Shown here: piece after piece, positions 10,934 to 20,403 of the stretch | Layout of the letters: every line of letters begins with the position of its first letter | Position numbering within the stretch: position 1 is the first letter of the stretch | Source: Photobacterium pectinilyticum | Lineage (GTDB): Bacteria > Pseudomonadota > Gammaproteobacteria > Enterobacterales > Vibrionaceae | Direction of reading: 5' to 3' | NCBI RefSeq assembly: GCF_024357955.1 | Contig: NZ_JANEYT010000007.1 | Span: 1-64,000 of the forward strand | Length of the DNA: 64,000 bases | Notes under the pieces: generated by a model | Databases searched by the model: none | What the model saw: only the letters and a program-made list of their open reading frames with translations | Told to the model about the DNA's origin: nothing | Position numbers and translations under genes: made by a program

Positions 10934-12817
10934 TTACAGCTTAAAGCGGCTGATTTCCTGCTGGAGCTGAAAGGATAGCTCCGACAGTTCTGCGGCTTGC
11001 TTGGCGGCCTCGTTGGCTTCTACTGCTAGCTCGTTGGAGACATCGCGGATCCCTTCGGTATTACGGGTAATTTCCGATGTCACAGATGATTGCTCTTCTG
11101 CCGCCGAGGCAATTTGAGTCGCCATATCATTGATGTTGGTAACGGCGCTGTTGATCTGCGACAGGCTAGCTGATGCGGAGTTGGCATCATCAACACTGGT
11201 CTCAGCCAGTTTGCGGCTGTCTTCCATGATCCCAACCGCTTTACCTGTGGTCTGCTGCAGGGTTTCGATCATCTGCTGGATTTCCTGTGTCGACGCATGT
11301 GTACGCTGACTCAGTACTCGTACTTCATCGGCAACCACGGCAAAGCCTCGTCCCTGCTCGCCGGCGCGGGCAGCCTCGATGGCGGCATTCAGTGCCAGCA
11401 GGTTGGTTTGCTCGGCAATCCCCTGAATGGTCGACAAAATAGTGTTGATGCTCTGGGCATGAGTATTCAGCTCGCTGATCACGCCGGTAGCCGTATCGAC
11501 CTCGGTAGCAAGGCTGGTAATAGAGTGCTGACTCTGACCCACCTGGGTCGCACCATGATCAGACACATTCACCGTTTCACCTGCGGTGCGTGCCGTGTTG
11601 TCGGCGTTACCGGCAATTTCCTGCGTCGCTGCGGCCATTTCATTGATGGCTGTGGCCACCATATTGATTTCATCCTGTTGATGCTGGATGCGGGTGCTGC
11701 GCTCTTCTGCTTGCGAGGCGGTAATGTGTGCCTGCTGGGTCAACGAGTTCGACACATCGTTAAGCTTGCAGACCATGGCATGCATGTTGCCGACGAAGCG
11801 GTTGAAGTTATGGGCAAGTTGACCTACCTCATCATCGCTGCGCGGCTCTAGGCGTTGGGTTAAGTCACCTTCACCCGTCGCAATCTCAGCAAGTGCATCA
11901 GATACTCGCGCCAAGTCGCGGAATAGGTAGCCGACGAGGGTGGCGGTTATCGCAACGACTATCAGGGTGATCACTATGGCTGTGATAATAAGCTGGCGAA
12001 GCAGGGTTGTCTGGTTGGCTTGTTCCGTAGCGCGATCCATCTCTAGGCCCAGCACCCAGTCGGTACCCGGAACAGGTGCAAAGTAGAATAGTTTCTCTTC
12101 ACCTTTAATGGTCGCGATTTCAATGCGGCCGTTACGGGCTGCATCATCAATCAGAGCCATGTTTAGCTCGTTGCTGAAGCGGTTGATAGGCTGGAGGATC
12201 AAAGACTCATCAGGGTGGGCAAGAAAGGTGTTGTCCTGTTTGTTGATCAGCATGGCGTAGGCATTTTTGCCGACATCCAAGTTGATCACATCACTGACTA
12301 GCTGGTCGATGAGCACATCGGCACCAACGACGCCCTGAAGACTACCGTTATTTCGTACCGGTTCGGCAATGGTGATCAGCAACGCATTGGTAATGGCATC
12401 ACGATAGGCGGTGGTCACAATTTGGCGGTTGGCACTGACCGCATCGCCATACCATGGGCGGGTGCGGGGATCGTAGTCAGCACGGTTACGCTCTGGGTGG
12501 GAGCGGAACATCTCTCCGGCTGGTGTGCCGAAAAATATATCATCGAATCCGCCAGCTTTTCGGGCTAGCTGGAGATACGGCACCATGTTTTCTTCGGAGC
12601 TGTAATCATTGAATGAACTGGCAATATCACGGCGGATTTGCACCCAGTCGCCAATCCCTTCATTGGCTGCATGGGCGATACTCTCGGCACGGGCGTAAAT
12701 GCCCTGACGGGTCTGGTCAAAAAGTTGGTCGGCAGCAAGCCAAGTAAGAGCCGTTGCCATAATCACAACGGCAAAAAGGCTGGCGCCGATGAGTTTCTGT
12801 TTCAAGGTTAATGTCAT
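10934..12817 (-). CDS. methyl-accepting chemotaxis protein
   Basis: A 627-residue transmembrane chemoreceptor if read from the ATG at 12815-12817 (MTLTLKQK), with GAGAT nine bases upstream; an upstream in-frame ATG at 12916 adds 33 non-membrane residues and is unlikely. Features in order: TM1 at about 8-28; a periplasmic double-Cache-like sensor to about 275 (with the RPWYGDA segment); TM2 near 285-310; a HAMP domain; and the cytoplasmic signalling hairpin with the conserved tip around [19 protein letters not shown]. The ligand is not predictable. It is a single-gene unit. Confidence 0.95.
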   Translation of the reverse strand: MTLTLKQKLIGASLFAVVIMATALTWLAADQLFDQTRQGIYARAESIAHAANEGIGDWVQIRRDIASSFNDYSSEENMVPYLQLARKAGGFDDIFFGTPAGEMFRSHPERNRADYDPRTRPWYGDAVSANRQIVTTAYRDAITNALLITIAEPVRNNGSLQGVVGADVLIDQLVSDVINLDVGKNAYAMLINKQDNTFLAHPDESLILQPINRFSNELNMALIDDAARNGRIEIATIKGEEKLFYFAPVPGTDWVLGLEMDRATEQANQTTLLRQLIITAIVITLIVVAITATLVGYLFRDLARVSDALAEIATGEGDLTQRLEPRSDDEVGQLAHNFNRFVGNMHAMVCKLNDVSNSLTQQAHITASQAEERSTRIQHQQDEINMVATAINEMAAATQEIAGNADNTARTAGETVNVSDHGATQVGQSQHSITSLATEVDTATGVISELNTHAQSINTILSTIQGIAEQTNLLALNAAIEAARAGEQGRGFAVVADEVRVLSQRTHASTQEIQQMIETLQQTTGKAVGIMEDSRKLAETSVDDANSASASLSQINSAVTNINDMATQIASAAEEQSSVTSEITRNTEGIRDVSNELAVEANEAAKQAAELSELSFQLQQEISRFKL

Positions 12818-13060
12818 TGTATTTATCTCAATAACAGAGGGTGGGTAGGGGGTTGCGTGGCGGATTCTATAGCGATTTATTGCCTGTTGCACGGAAAAGT
12901 AGCCTTGGTCGAACATTTTTCAACCTGATGATTTATTATGACTTTGGGTTGACGAATTTACACCTGGCGGCGTCAATAAATTGTCGATCTATCGAGGGAA
13001 TATGTGTGTTGTTACAGTAATACCTGATGAGTTTACTATTCTATGATTGGTGGTTTTTTT

Positions 13061-13136
13061 AGATGTTTAGACGTCTAGAAGTTGACGCGGCCATTAACAA
13101 CACTTAGTCTAGACGCAATTTCTAAAATAGATGTCC
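13061..13136 (+). promoter_or_regulatory. MetJ operator (tandem met boxes) upstream of metT
   Basis: Three adjacent 8-bp units, AGATGTTT, AGACGTCT and AGAAGTTG, occupy 13061-13084. The middle one is the exact E. coli met-box consensus. Further partial boxes are AGACGCAA at 13111 and AGATGTCC at 13129. MetJ binds tandem met boxes with the corepressor S-adenosylmethionine. A possible -35 (TTGACG, 13082-13087) lies inside the array. The gene starts 11 bases after the last box. Confidence 0.8.
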
Positions 13137-13146
13137 TGTAGCCATC

Positions 13147-14508
13147 ATGTCGAACACAACACAACATAACTCTAGTGAGCCAACTCCTTCAGCGTTGGCA
13201 TTACTCCCTCTTGGGATCTTCTTAGCCTTGTTCATCGGTGTCGGTACGTACCTGACATTGCAAGGTGTAGATTTTGCTTTCTACCAACTGCCGGCACCGG
13301 TAGCTGCGCTGCCTGCTGTCATGGTGGCTATCTTGCTGAGTAAGGAAAAGCTCAACAAGGCGATTGAACAGTTCCTGCGTGGGGTAGGCCATAGCGATAT
13401 TATTGCTATGTGCATGATTTACCTGTTGGCTGGTGCGTTTGCTTCTGTCGCTAAAGCGACGGGTGGCGTGGATGCCACGGTAAACCTTGGCCTTTCAATG
13501 CTGCCTGCCAGTATGATCCTGCCGGGTATTTTCGTGATTTCGGCCTTTATCGCAACAGCGATGGGGACCTCTATGGGGACAATTGCTGCTGTTGCACCTG
13601 TTGCTTTGGGTATCGCGCAAACTGCGGGTATGGATGTCGCCCTGACGGCCGGTGTGGTACTGAGCGGTGCGATGTTCGGTGACAACCTGTCGATTATTTC
13701 GGATACCACGATTGCCTCGACACGTTCGCAGGGCTGTCAGATGAAAGACAAGTTCCGTGAAAATATTCGTATTGCCTTACCTGCCGCTATTGCCGCTATT
13801 CTGCTGTTCATGTTCAGCAGTACGCCGACAGAAGTGCCAGCAAGTTCGGATGTTGAGTGGCTGAAAGTGCTGCCGTATATCACTATCTTGGTTTTAGCTG
13901 TGTCGGGCTTGAACGTCTTTGTTGTGCTGAGTATCGGTATTTTGCTCGCGGGTGGTATTGGTCTGTTTGGCACCCCGGATTACAGCCTGTCGACTTACGG
14001 TCAGGACATCTATGCCGGTTTCGGCAACATGCAAGAGATCTTCCTGCTGTCGATGCTTATTGGTGGCATGGGTGAGCTGATGCGCCGCCAGGGTGGCCTG
14101 GCTTACCTGACTCAATTGATCAGCAAGGTCATTCGTGTCTTTAGCAAGCAGCATTCGCAAGCCCAGAACTTGCGTGCCAGCGAGATGGGTATTGCCGGTT
14201 TGGTCGGTTTGACCAACTGCTGTACCGCGAACAATACTGTGGCGATTATTGTCTCTGGTGGGGTAGCGCGCGAGTTGGCAGAAGAGAACGGTGTGACCCC
14301 TCGTCGATCGGCAAGCTTGTTGGATATCTTCTCATGCGTGGTACAGGGTGTTTTGCCTTACGGTGCACAGGCGCTATTGCTGGGATCGGTATTTGGTTTG
14401 TCACCGTTAGAGGTTGTCAGCCACTCTTACTACTGTTTCTTCCTCGCTTTTGCAGCGATCACGGCGATCTTCCTTAAGCATCCAACTCGCAAGCCTGCGA
14501 TTGCTTGA
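13147..14508 (+). CDS. metT: NhaC-superfamily carrier, predicted methionine transporter MetT
   Basis: A 453-residue inner-membrane protein with about ten to twelve hydrophobic segments and NhaC-family signatures (ATAMGTSMGTIAAVAP; GAMFGDNLSIISDTT; TNCCTANNT). By sequence alone it would be labelled a Na+/H+ antiporter. Comparative genomics of methionine regulons assigned one NhaC branch, MetT, to methionine uptake, and the MetJ boxes just upstream support that here. It is a single-gene unit closed by the terminator at 14551-14577. The substrate is inferred, not shown. Confidence 0.85.
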   Translation: MSNTTQHNSSEPTPSALALLPLGIFLALFIGVGTYLTLQGVDFAFYQLPAPVAALPAVMVAILLSKEKLNKAIEQFLRGVGHSDIIAMCMIYLLAGAFASVAKATGGVDATVNLGLSMLPASMILPGIFVISAFIATAMGTSMGTIAAVAPVALGIAQTAGMDVALTAGVVLSGAMFGDNLSIISDTTIASTRSQGCQMKDKFRENIRIALPAAIAAILLFMFSSTPTEVPASSDVEWLKVLPYITILVLAVSGLNVFVVLSIGILLAGGIGLFGTPDYSLSTYGQDIYAGFGNMQEIFLLSMLIGGMGELMRRQGGLAYLTQLISKVIRVFSKQHSQAQNLRASEMGIAGLVGLTNCCTANNTVAIIVSGGVARELAEENGVTPRRSASLLDIFSCVVQGVLPYGAQALLLGSVFGLSPLEVVSHSYYCFFLAFAAITAIFLKHPTRKPAIA

Positions 14509-14550
14509 TCGGTGGCCAGTTAAGTTAGAAAAATCCAAAGTAGTATCAGA

Positions 14551-14577
14551 AGCCTCACGCTAGTGAGGCTTTTTTTT
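14551..14577 (+). terminator. terminator after metT
   Basis: AGCCTCAC and GTGAGGCT form a perfect stem around GCTA, followed by an uninterrupted T-run. Confidence 0.9.
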
Positions 14578-14721
14578 GCTTGTTACTCCGGTGTTATGAA
14601 ATTGCGATGTTCGTATAGTGATCTGGTCAACAGATTGATGAAAACCACACAACAGCGTGCAGTAAATAACTTAAACTGACGCTGTCAAATCAATCATATA
14701 ACGAGATCAAGGTGACCCCCC

Positions 14722-16395
14722 ATGAAGGAATGCTTTTTCACCAAGGCAGTGCTAACGGCTGCTATTCTGGCCTCATTGACAGGCTGTGCGAGTCAATCTG
14801 AAACAACAGCGCCATCTTGGCAGGCTGATCAAACGTACAAGATCACTATTCTCCATACCAACGATCACCATGGTCGTTTTTGGCAGAACTCCAACGGTGA
14901 GTACGGTATGGCGGCACGTAAGACGCTACTGGATCAGATCCGTGCAGAAGTGGCGGCTAAAGGCGGAACTACCCTGTTGCTTTCTGGGGGCGACATTAAT
15001 ACTGGTGTGCCAGAGTCAGACTTGCAGGATGCCGAGCCGGACTTCAAGGGCATGAATATGCTAGGTTACGATGCGATGGCACTGGGGAATCATGAGTTTG
15101 ATAATCCGCTGGAAGTACTGCGCAAGCAGGAAGAGTGGGCTGAATTCCCGATGTTGTCTGCCAACATTTATGGCAAGGAAACTGGCGAGCGCCTGTTCCA
15201 GCCTTACCAGATCTTCGAACAGCAAGGCATTAAGATCGCGGTTGTCGGACTGACAACTGAAGATACGGCGAAAATAGGTAACCCTGAATATATCGGTGGT
15301 GTTGATTTCCGCGACCCTAAAGCAGAAGCTCAGAAGGTGATCGAAGAGCTGAAGGAAACCGAGAACCCAGACGTTATCATTGCGGCGACCCATATGGGTC
15401 ACTACGCCAATGGTAACAACGGCATTAACGCACCGGGTGATGTTGCGCTTGCACGTTACCTACCTGCCGGTGAGTTAGATATGATTGTTGGTGGTCACTC
15501 CCAAGAGCCTGTGTGCATGGAAGGGCCTAACATGTACAACAAGAATTTTAATCCGGGTGATGCGTGTCAGCCAGATCAGCAAAATGGTACATGGATTGTC
15601 CAGGCTCACGAGTGGGGAAAGTATGTCGGTCGCGCTGATTTTGAGTTCCAGAACGGTGAACTTCAGATGGTTAGCTATGACTTGATCCCGGTTAACCTGA
15701 AGAAGAAAGTGACGTTGGCTGATGGTTCTAAACAGCGTGTTTTTATCCAAGATGAAATCGCCCAGGATACAGAGGTCAAAGCCTTCCTACAGCCATTCCA
15801 GGAACGTGGACAAGATCAGCTGAATATCAAGATCGCCGAATCTAACGGTAAACTTGAAGGTGATCGCAACGTGGTTCGTTTCCAGCAGACGAACCTAGGG
15901 CGTTTGATTGCGGCTTCTCACATGCAGCGTGCCAAGGCAGATTTTGCTGTGATGAACTCAGGCGGTGTGCGTGATTCTATTGCCGCGGGCGATATCACCT
16001 ATAAGGATGTACTGACTGTTCAGCCGTTTGGCAACATTGTGACCTATACCGATATGCTGGGTAGCGAAGTGATGGACTATCTTAACGTGGTTGCCACCAA
16101 GCCGGTTGACTCGGGTGCTTATGCCCAGTTTTACGGTATTTCAATGGAGGTTACCAATGGTAAGGTTAGCAATGTATCGATCGGCGGCAAACCGCTAAGC
16201 CTGACTGAGACATACCGCTTTACAGTGCCGAGCTTCAACGCGGCGGGCGGTGATGGTTATCCTAAGCTGACCGATCACTTAGGCTATGTAAACACCGGTT
16301 TTGTGGATGCAGAAGTCCTGAAGGAATTCCTACAGACCAATAGCCCCATTGACGTGAATGCTTTCGCGGACAAAGGTGAGATGGTTTACCGCTAA
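14722..16395 (+). CDS. nutA: lipoprotein 5'-nucleotidase (UshA/NutA family)
   Basis: A 557-residue surface or periplasmic lipoprotein that hydrolyses extracellular nucleotides to nucleosides. The signal peptide ends in the lipobox LTGC (lipid Cys at residue 22). The metallophosphatase motifs are present: HTNDHHGR near 49, GGD near 91, GNHEFD near 120, THMGH near 217 and GGHSQ near 255. The C-terminal half is the 5'-nucleotidase substrate domain (MNSGGVRDSI; FNAAGGDGYP). It closely resembles the Cl- and Mg-requiring NutA enzyme of Vibrio. It is monocistronic with its own terminator. Confidence 0.95.
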   Translation: MKECFFTKAVLTAAILASLTGCASQSETTAPSWQADQTYKITILHTNDHHGRFWQNSNGEYGMAARKTLLDQIRAEVAAKGGTTLLLSGGDINTGVPESDLQDAEPDFKGMNMLGYDAMALGNHEFDNPLEVLRKQEEWAEFPMLSANIYGKETGERLFQPYQIFEQQGIKIAVVGLTTEDTAKIGNPEYIGGVDFRDPKAEAQKVIEELKETENPDVIIAATHMGHYANGNNGINAPGDVALARYLPAGELDMIVGGHSQEPVCMEGPNMYNKNFNPGDACQPDQQNGTWIVQAHEWGKYVGRADFEFQNGELQMVSYDLIPVNLKKKVTLADGSKQRVFIQDEIAQDTEVKAFLQPFQERGQDQLNIKIAESNGKLEGDRNVVRFQQTNLGRLIAASHMQRAKADFAVMNSGGVRDSIAAGDITYKDVLTVQPFGNIVTYTDMLGSEVMDYLNVVATKPVDSGAYAQFYGISMEVTNGKVSNVSIGGKPLSLTETYRFTVPSFNAAGGDGYPKLTDHLGYVNTGFVDAEVLKEFLQTNSPIDVNAFADKGEMVYR

Positions 16396-16425
16396 CGCTT
16401 ACGGTAAATTGTTAAGTTAGAACGA

Positions 16426-16449
16426 AGCCCTGCTGATACAGGGCTTTTT
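16426..16449 (+). terminator. terminator after nutA
   Basis: AGCCCTG and CAGGGCT pair around CTGATA and are followed by TTTT. Confidence 0.9.
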
Positions 16450-16508
16450 GTTTTGGCATCAATTGCATTGGGCTATAGTAGATGCCTGTTATAGATAATG
16501 GAGTGGTT

Positions 16509-16985
16509 ATGACCCCTGCTATCAACCTTGCCAAGAAAAAGAAAATCGCTCATACCATTCATCAGTACAAGCACGATCCGACCAACACCAATTTTGGTCT
16601 GGAGGCGGCAGAAGTTCTGGGGCAGGATCCGAGTCAGGTATTCAAAACCTTGCTGTTCTCTCTCAATAGCGATCCAAAAAAGTTGGCGGTTGCGATTGTG
16701 CCTGTCGCGGGGTTGCTCGATCTGAAAGCGGCCGCGAAGGCGGCTGGTGCCAAGAAGGCAGACATGGCCGATCCCCAAATAGCGGAAAAGACGACTGGAT
16801 ATATTGTCGGCGGGATCAGTCCGCTGGGGCAAAAAAAACGCTTGCCGACCTTTCTTGATGCCTCGGCCCAGCAGTTCGAAACTATCTGCGTCAGTGCCGG
16901 ACGGCGGGGACTGGAAATCGAGTTGGCTCCCAGCGATTTGCTAGCACTGACGGGGGGACTGTTTGCCCCGTTGGCAAAACTGTAA
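16509..16985 (+). CDS. ybaK: Cys-tRNA(Pro)/Cys-tRNA(Cys) deacylase YbaK
   Basis: A 158-residue trans-editing protein that hydrolyses cysteine mischarged on tRNA(Pro). The start is the ATG at 16509, preceded by GGAG at good spacing; an upstream in-frame start adds only nine residues. Family features are the conserved lysine in the QVFKTLLF segment near 46, the central VAIVPV strand, and the [15 protein letters not shown] loop. Interestingly, the tRNA-Pro array lies 3 kb away, though no link is implied. Confidence 0.95.
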   Translation: MTPAINLAKKKKIAHTIHQYKHDPTNTNFGLEAAEVLGQDPSQVFKTLLFSLNSDPKKLAVAIVPVAGLLDLKAAAKAAGAKKADMADPQIAEKTTGYIVGGISPLGQKKRLPTFLDASAQQFETICVSAGRRGLEIELAPSDLLALTGGLFAPLAKL

Positions 16986-17026
16986 TTGGATCCAGAGACA
17001 AATACGTCTAAAGCGAAAGGCTGGCA

Positions 17027-17935
17027 ATGCAGAACGTGAATTTGAACTTGCTGCGAACCTTACAGGTACTGCTGGAAGAGTCTCATGTTAGTCGCACGGC
17101 GGAGCGCCTGTGTGTAACCCAGTCAGCAGTCAGCCGCCAGCTGACTCAGCTGCGTGAGCTGTTCGGTGATCCTTTGCTGATAAGAGAAGGTAACCGCTTG
17201 TTGCCTACTCCCAAGGCGCTTCAACTGAAAGGCAAGGTTGATAATATCCTTGCTAGTTGCCAAGGGCTACTGGAAGAACCCGCATTTTCACCGCAGCAGT
17301 GGACAGGGCCGATGATCATGGCCTCCTCTGATTATGTTGCCCAATATATCCTGCCTGATATTGTCGAACGGGTGCAGCAGCAGGCGCCGCAGGTGAATAT
17401 CAGTTACCGTTTGTGGTCACCGGAGTACTTATCTAATTTAGCTGATTTAGACATCCAGTTGGTATCGACCATGCTGCCGAAAATCCCAGAAGGGCTGTGC
17501 GGAGCTCTTATTGGCTCGGACTTTCCGGTGTGCGTGATGCGTGGGCAGCATCCTCTGGCCAATGAGCCTGAGCTGTCATTGGCACAGCTTGCTGGCTACC
17601 CGCATATGCGGGTGTCGGCGGGTGGGGATAAAGATAGCTTTGTCGAGCGGGAGCTCAAAGTACGGGGGCTGCATCGAGATGTTCAGTTTTCTGTTCCTTT
17701 CTTCAGTGCTGCCTTTCAAACCTTAGTACGCACCGATATGTTAATGGTGTTGCCCGAGCACATATCCCGTAATATGCAGGCTTGGTTTGATATAACTTAT
17801 AAACCCTTGCCTATCCCGAAACCCACACATAGCTATTGGCTGCTCTGGCATCTCCGCTATGAAAATGACCCTGCCCACCGCTGGTTCCGCGAGCAAGTAC
17901 TGATGGTGATGAAAAGCTCGATGTATTCGATTTAG
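17027..17935 (+). CDS. LysR family transcriptional regulator
   Basis: A 302-residue LysR-type regulator with the N-terminal winged helix (LRTLQVLLEESHVSRTAERL; VTQSAVSRQL) at residues 9-40 and a periplasmic-binding-like effector domain after residue 90. The helix-turn-helix resembles regulators of the LeuO/NodD type. It sits 41 bases after ybaK and 126 bases before the LysE-type exporter on the same strand, so that exporter is a plausible target, though LysR targets are usually divergent. Confidence 0.93.
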   Translation: MQNVNLNLLRTLQVLLEESHVSRTAERLCVTQSAVSRQLTQLRELFGDPLLIREGNRLLPTPKALQLKGKVDNILASCQGLLEEPAFSPQQWTGPMIMASSDYVAQYILPDIVERVQQQAPQVNISYRLWSPEYLSNLADLDIQLVSTMLPKIPEGLCGALIGSDFPVCVMRGQHPLANEPELSLAQLAGYPHMRVSAGGDKDSFVERELKVRGLHRDVQFSVPFFSAAFQTLVRTDMLMVLPEHISRNMQAWFDITYKPLPIPKPTHSYWLLWHLRYENDPAHRWFREQVLMVMKSSMYSI

Positions 17936-18061
17936 GAGGGGGTTTATACGGTTATGATTTCAAATCATAACCATGATGATTTCTTTTGATTTCCTCGCAT
18001 GGCATGTCGTTGTTAAAGTGTGTGATATCAAGGAAACACTGTAACCCACAGGAAAACAATA

Positions 18062-18676
18062 ATGACACTCAGTATTTGGCTTTCGTTACTTATGATATGC
18101 ATGCTAGGCGCAATGTCGCCGGGACCAAGTTTGGCTGTTGTTGCCAAGCACAGCTTGGCGGGAGGTCGCTTGCATGGGGTCGTGACGTCCTGGGCACACG
18201 CTGCGGGTGTTGGTGTTTATGCGCTGGTGACCTTGCTGGGCCTAGCGGTTGTACTCAAGCAGTCACCGATGCTGTTTAGTGTTATCACTTATGCGGGGGC
18301 AGGTTACTTAGCTTACCTTGGGGTCAATGCTTTGCGCTCTAAAGGTGGAGTCGCAGCGAAATTGGCTGCGGGCCAATCAACGAGCCTAGTGGAAGCTGCT
18401 CGCGATGGGGCAATGATTTCATTGCTCAACCCTAAGCTAGCCTTGTTTTTCCTGGCACTATTCAGCCAGTTTGTGGCGGTAGGGACGGAATTGAGCAGCC
18501 GAGCGATTATTGTGGCAACACCTCTGCTGGTGGATGGCATGTGGTACACCCTTATTGCTTTTGTTTTATCTAATCCGAAGGTATTAGATAAACTGCGTAC
18601 CAAAGCGCAGATGATCGATAGGCTATCTGGCGTCGTGCTGATCCTGCTGGCGATGCGGGTTGTTGTTCAGGCTTAG
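18062..18676 (+). CDS. LysE/RhtB family amino-acid exporter
   Basis: A 204-residue inner-membrane protein with the LysE-family signature MSPGPSLAVVAKHSLAGGR near the first helix (residues 19-37) and about six hydrophobic helices. Members export amino acids such as threonine, homoserine or lysine; the substrate cannot be told from the sequence. A good ribosome site (AGGA) precedes the ATG. The gene ends before a strong hairpin at 18709-18733. Confidence 0.93.
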   Translation: MTLSIWLSLLMICMLGAMSPGPSLAVVAKHSLAGGRLHGVVTSWAHAAGVGVYALVTLLGLAVVLKQSPMLFSVITYAGAGYLAYLGVNALRSKGGVAAKLAAGQSTSLVEAARDGAMISLLNPKLALFFLALFSQFVAVGTELSSRAIIVATPLLVDGMWYTLIAFVLSNPKVLDKLRTKAQMIDRLSGVVLILLAMRVVVQA

Positions 18677-18708
18677 TGCTTTAATATCCAGACTGGTATT
18701 CGAATGAT

Positions 18709-18733
18709 AAAAAGGAGCTTCGGCTCCTTTTTT
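18709..18733. terminator. bidirectional terminator between LysE gene and smrA
   Basis: AAAAAGGAGC and GCTCCTTTTTT flank TTCG, giving T-runs in both directions. It lies between the convergent LysE-family gene and smrA. Confidence 0.92.
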
Positions 18734-18757
18734 AGTTGGAGGATGTGTACCCTGGGT

Positions 18758-19339
18758 TTAACTTTGTCGCTTGCTATGACGCTCACGGTTTTCCTGCTTG
18801 CGCTCAGCGCTTTTTTTCAGCATGACATAGAGTGCACCGTTACCACCATGCTGGCGCAAGGCTGAGTGGAAACACATCACATCAGATATTTGTTCCAGCC
18901 AAGTGGCCACATAACTTTTCATCAGTGCTGGTGGGTTGGATTTCTCTCCTTTACCGTGAACAATCATCACAGTACGGATATCCATTCTTTGGCACTGGCG
19001 AAGAAAGTTGAGTACTTCATCACGCGCTTCTTTTAGGGTCTTGCGGTGTAGATCCAGTCGGGCATTGATATCGTATTTACCCAGACGAAGCTTACGGAAT
19101 ACGCCTTCTTGAACACCATCACGTTTAAACGCCAACATATCGTCAGGCTTGACCATTTTTGCGTAGTCTAAAGAAAGGTATTCAGGATCGCTGTCAGACA
19201 AGGTCTGTGCCGCAAGACGCCTTGCGAGGTGGGCTTCGGTGACTTGGTGCTTGTGGGCGACTTCGACTTTGTCCTGCTTGATAGGAGCGACATCAGCCAT
19301 CATCTCTCGGAAGAGATCTAATTCATCGTTTTTAGACAT
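18758..19339 (-). CDS. smrA: Smr-domain DNA endonuclease SmrA (YdaL)
   Basis: A 193-residue protein with a C-terminal Smr domain. LDLHRKTLKEARDEV lies near 95-109, the IVHGKG motif near 127, and the H-GG-GA-YV end (RQHGGNGALYVMLKK) near 160-175. The N-terminal half (LFREMMADVAPI; RDGVQEGVFRKLRLGKY) matches the SmrA group rather than the ribosome-rescue factor SmrB. Family members nick DNA in vitro; the physiological role is unclear. Confidence 0.93.
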   Translation of the reverse strand: MSKNDELDLFREMMADVAPIKQDKVEVAHKHQVTEAHLARRLAAQTLSDSDPEYLSLDYAKMVKPDDMLAFKRDGVQEGVFRKLRLGKYDINARLDLHRKTLKEARDEVLNFLRQCQRMDIRTVMIVHGKGEKSNPPALMKSYVATWLEQISDVMCFHSALRQHGGNGALYVMLKKSAERKQENRERHSKRQS

Positions 19340-19374
19340 GGTGTTCGTGGGTTGAAGGCATATAACTCGATTAT

Positions 19375-19407
19375 ATACCCAGCGACTTCTATACCCAAGT
19401 GACTTCA
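19375..19407. repeat. short imperfect tandem, ATACCCA-GYGACTTC type
   Basis: Two adjacent copies, ATACCCAGCGACTTCT and ATACCCAAGTGACTTCA, lie just upstream of smrA. The second resembles an intergenic motif I recall as frequent in Vibrionaceae, but that is from memory only. Confidence 0.4.
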
Positions 19408-19460
19408 GTTGCTAAGGATTGCAATATGTTACAGGTGAGGGTGTGGTTAGAAATACGGAT

Positions 19461-19505
19461 AGAAGAAAATAAATCCAGGGCCAAAACCGACAAGTTGGAC
19501 CCTGG
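19461..19505 (-). terminator. terminator after the DUF3149 gene
   Basis: On the minus strand CCAGGG-T-CCAA pairs with TTGG-CCCTGG, and ATTTATTTTCTT follows. It lies about 30 bases past the small gene's stop. Confidence 0.7.
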
Positions 19506-19533
19506 CGCAAGCAGATGACATTGCTAAATGGCT

Positions 19534-19674
19534 CTAGTGAGGAGAAGGTGCAGACAGTACCTTGTAAACAAAGTAACCGCCAAAAAAGAGCATTAATCCC
19601 AGCGTGATAAAGATAACGATCATTGACGACAGGCCGACGGCATTGCCAAAGAGGAGATCTAACCAAAAATCCAT
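19534..19674 (-). CDS. DUF3149 small membrane protein (46 residues)
   Basis: A short ORF starting MDFWLDLLFGNAVGLSSM, with a perfect AAAGGA seven bases before the ATG. It has an amphipathic N-terminus, one transmembrane segment at about residues 15-38 and a short basic/proline tail. The sequence fits the DUF3149 family (MD-WLDLLFGN-VGL-SMIVIF start). Function unknown. A hairpin with a U-rich tail follows. It has its own unit between smrA and the tRNA-Pro array. Confidence 0.85.
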   Translation of the reverse strand: MDFWLDLLFGNAVGLSSMIVIFITLGLMLFFGGYFVYKVLSAPSPH

Positions 19675-19868
19675 GTGTAATCCTTTAGGTCACGGGATAG
19701 TGGTCATAAGATAAACAATGCAGCGAAAATGTTGTGATGATCTGGATCAATGGTTTACAGGTTGTGTTAAGTTTGTGTTGGTGGGTGTGGTTGCGATCAC
19801 TTTTTCGCCGGGGTTGGTAGTTCTGTGAGCAGTTGGTAGTGGTTTTTTTTAAAAATGTGCTTTTCTAC

Positions 19869-19896
19869 TTGCGTAAAATCTTTTGCTGAGTAATAT
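19869..19896 (+). promoter_or_regulatory. candidate promoter of the tRNA-Pro array
   Basis: TTGCGT (19869-19874) and TAATAT (19891-19896) are 16 bases apart, about 65 bases before the first tRNA-Pro. A shifted -10, TATAAG at 19894, is also possible. Confidence 0.5.
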
Positions 19897-19960
19897 AAGC
19901 CACCTCAGCAACGAAGCTGATTCAAGTAGAGAGTTTACAAGACTTTTTATTTGTACTTGT

Positions 19961-20037
<77 letters not shown>

Positions 20038-20098
20038 CTATTAAATCTGTTGGTTTAGACCGGGCAGAATCATCTGATAAGATGTCAAACATATATGT

Positions 20099-20175
<77 letters not shown>

Positions 20176-20236
20176 CTATTAAATCTGTTGGTTTAGACCG
20201 GGCAGAATCATCTGATAAGATGTCAAACATATATGT

Positions 20237-20313
<77 letters not shown>

Positions 20314-20320
20314 CTATATA

Positions 20321-20350
20321 AAGCCTCAGTCGAAAGACTGGGGCTTTTTT
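20321..20350 (+). terminator. terminator of tRNA-Pro array
   Basis: AAGCCTCAGTC pairs with GACTGGGGCTT around GAAA, with one G-U pair, followed by a T-run. Confidence 0.9.
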
Positions 20351-20360
20351 CATTTCTGTG

Positions 20361-20398
20361 TCTGTTGAATAGCGCCGTTTGGTCGCGCATCTCTGGCC
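20361..20398 (+). pseudogene. decayed 5' fragment of a tRNA-Pro
   Basis: Just past the terminator the sequence TGTTGAATAGCGCCGTTTGG-TCGCGCATCT resembles the tRNA-Pro 5' half (TGAATAGCGCAGCTTGG-TAGCGCATCT). It covers the acceptor, D-arm and start of the anticodon arm, then similarity ends. It has no 3' half and cannot fold as a tRNA. It is probably a relic of a fourth array copy. Confidence 0.65.
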
Positions 20399-20403
20399 CT
20401 TTT

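Noticed and set aside
12818-12916. Longer start for the chemoreceptor
   Set aside because: It puts 33 unrelated residues before the first transmembrane helix; the ATG at 12817 fits the family.
13147-14508. Calling the NhaC-like gene a Na+/H+ antiporter
   Set aside because: The MetJ boxes favour MetT; antiport activity cannot be excluded without experiment.
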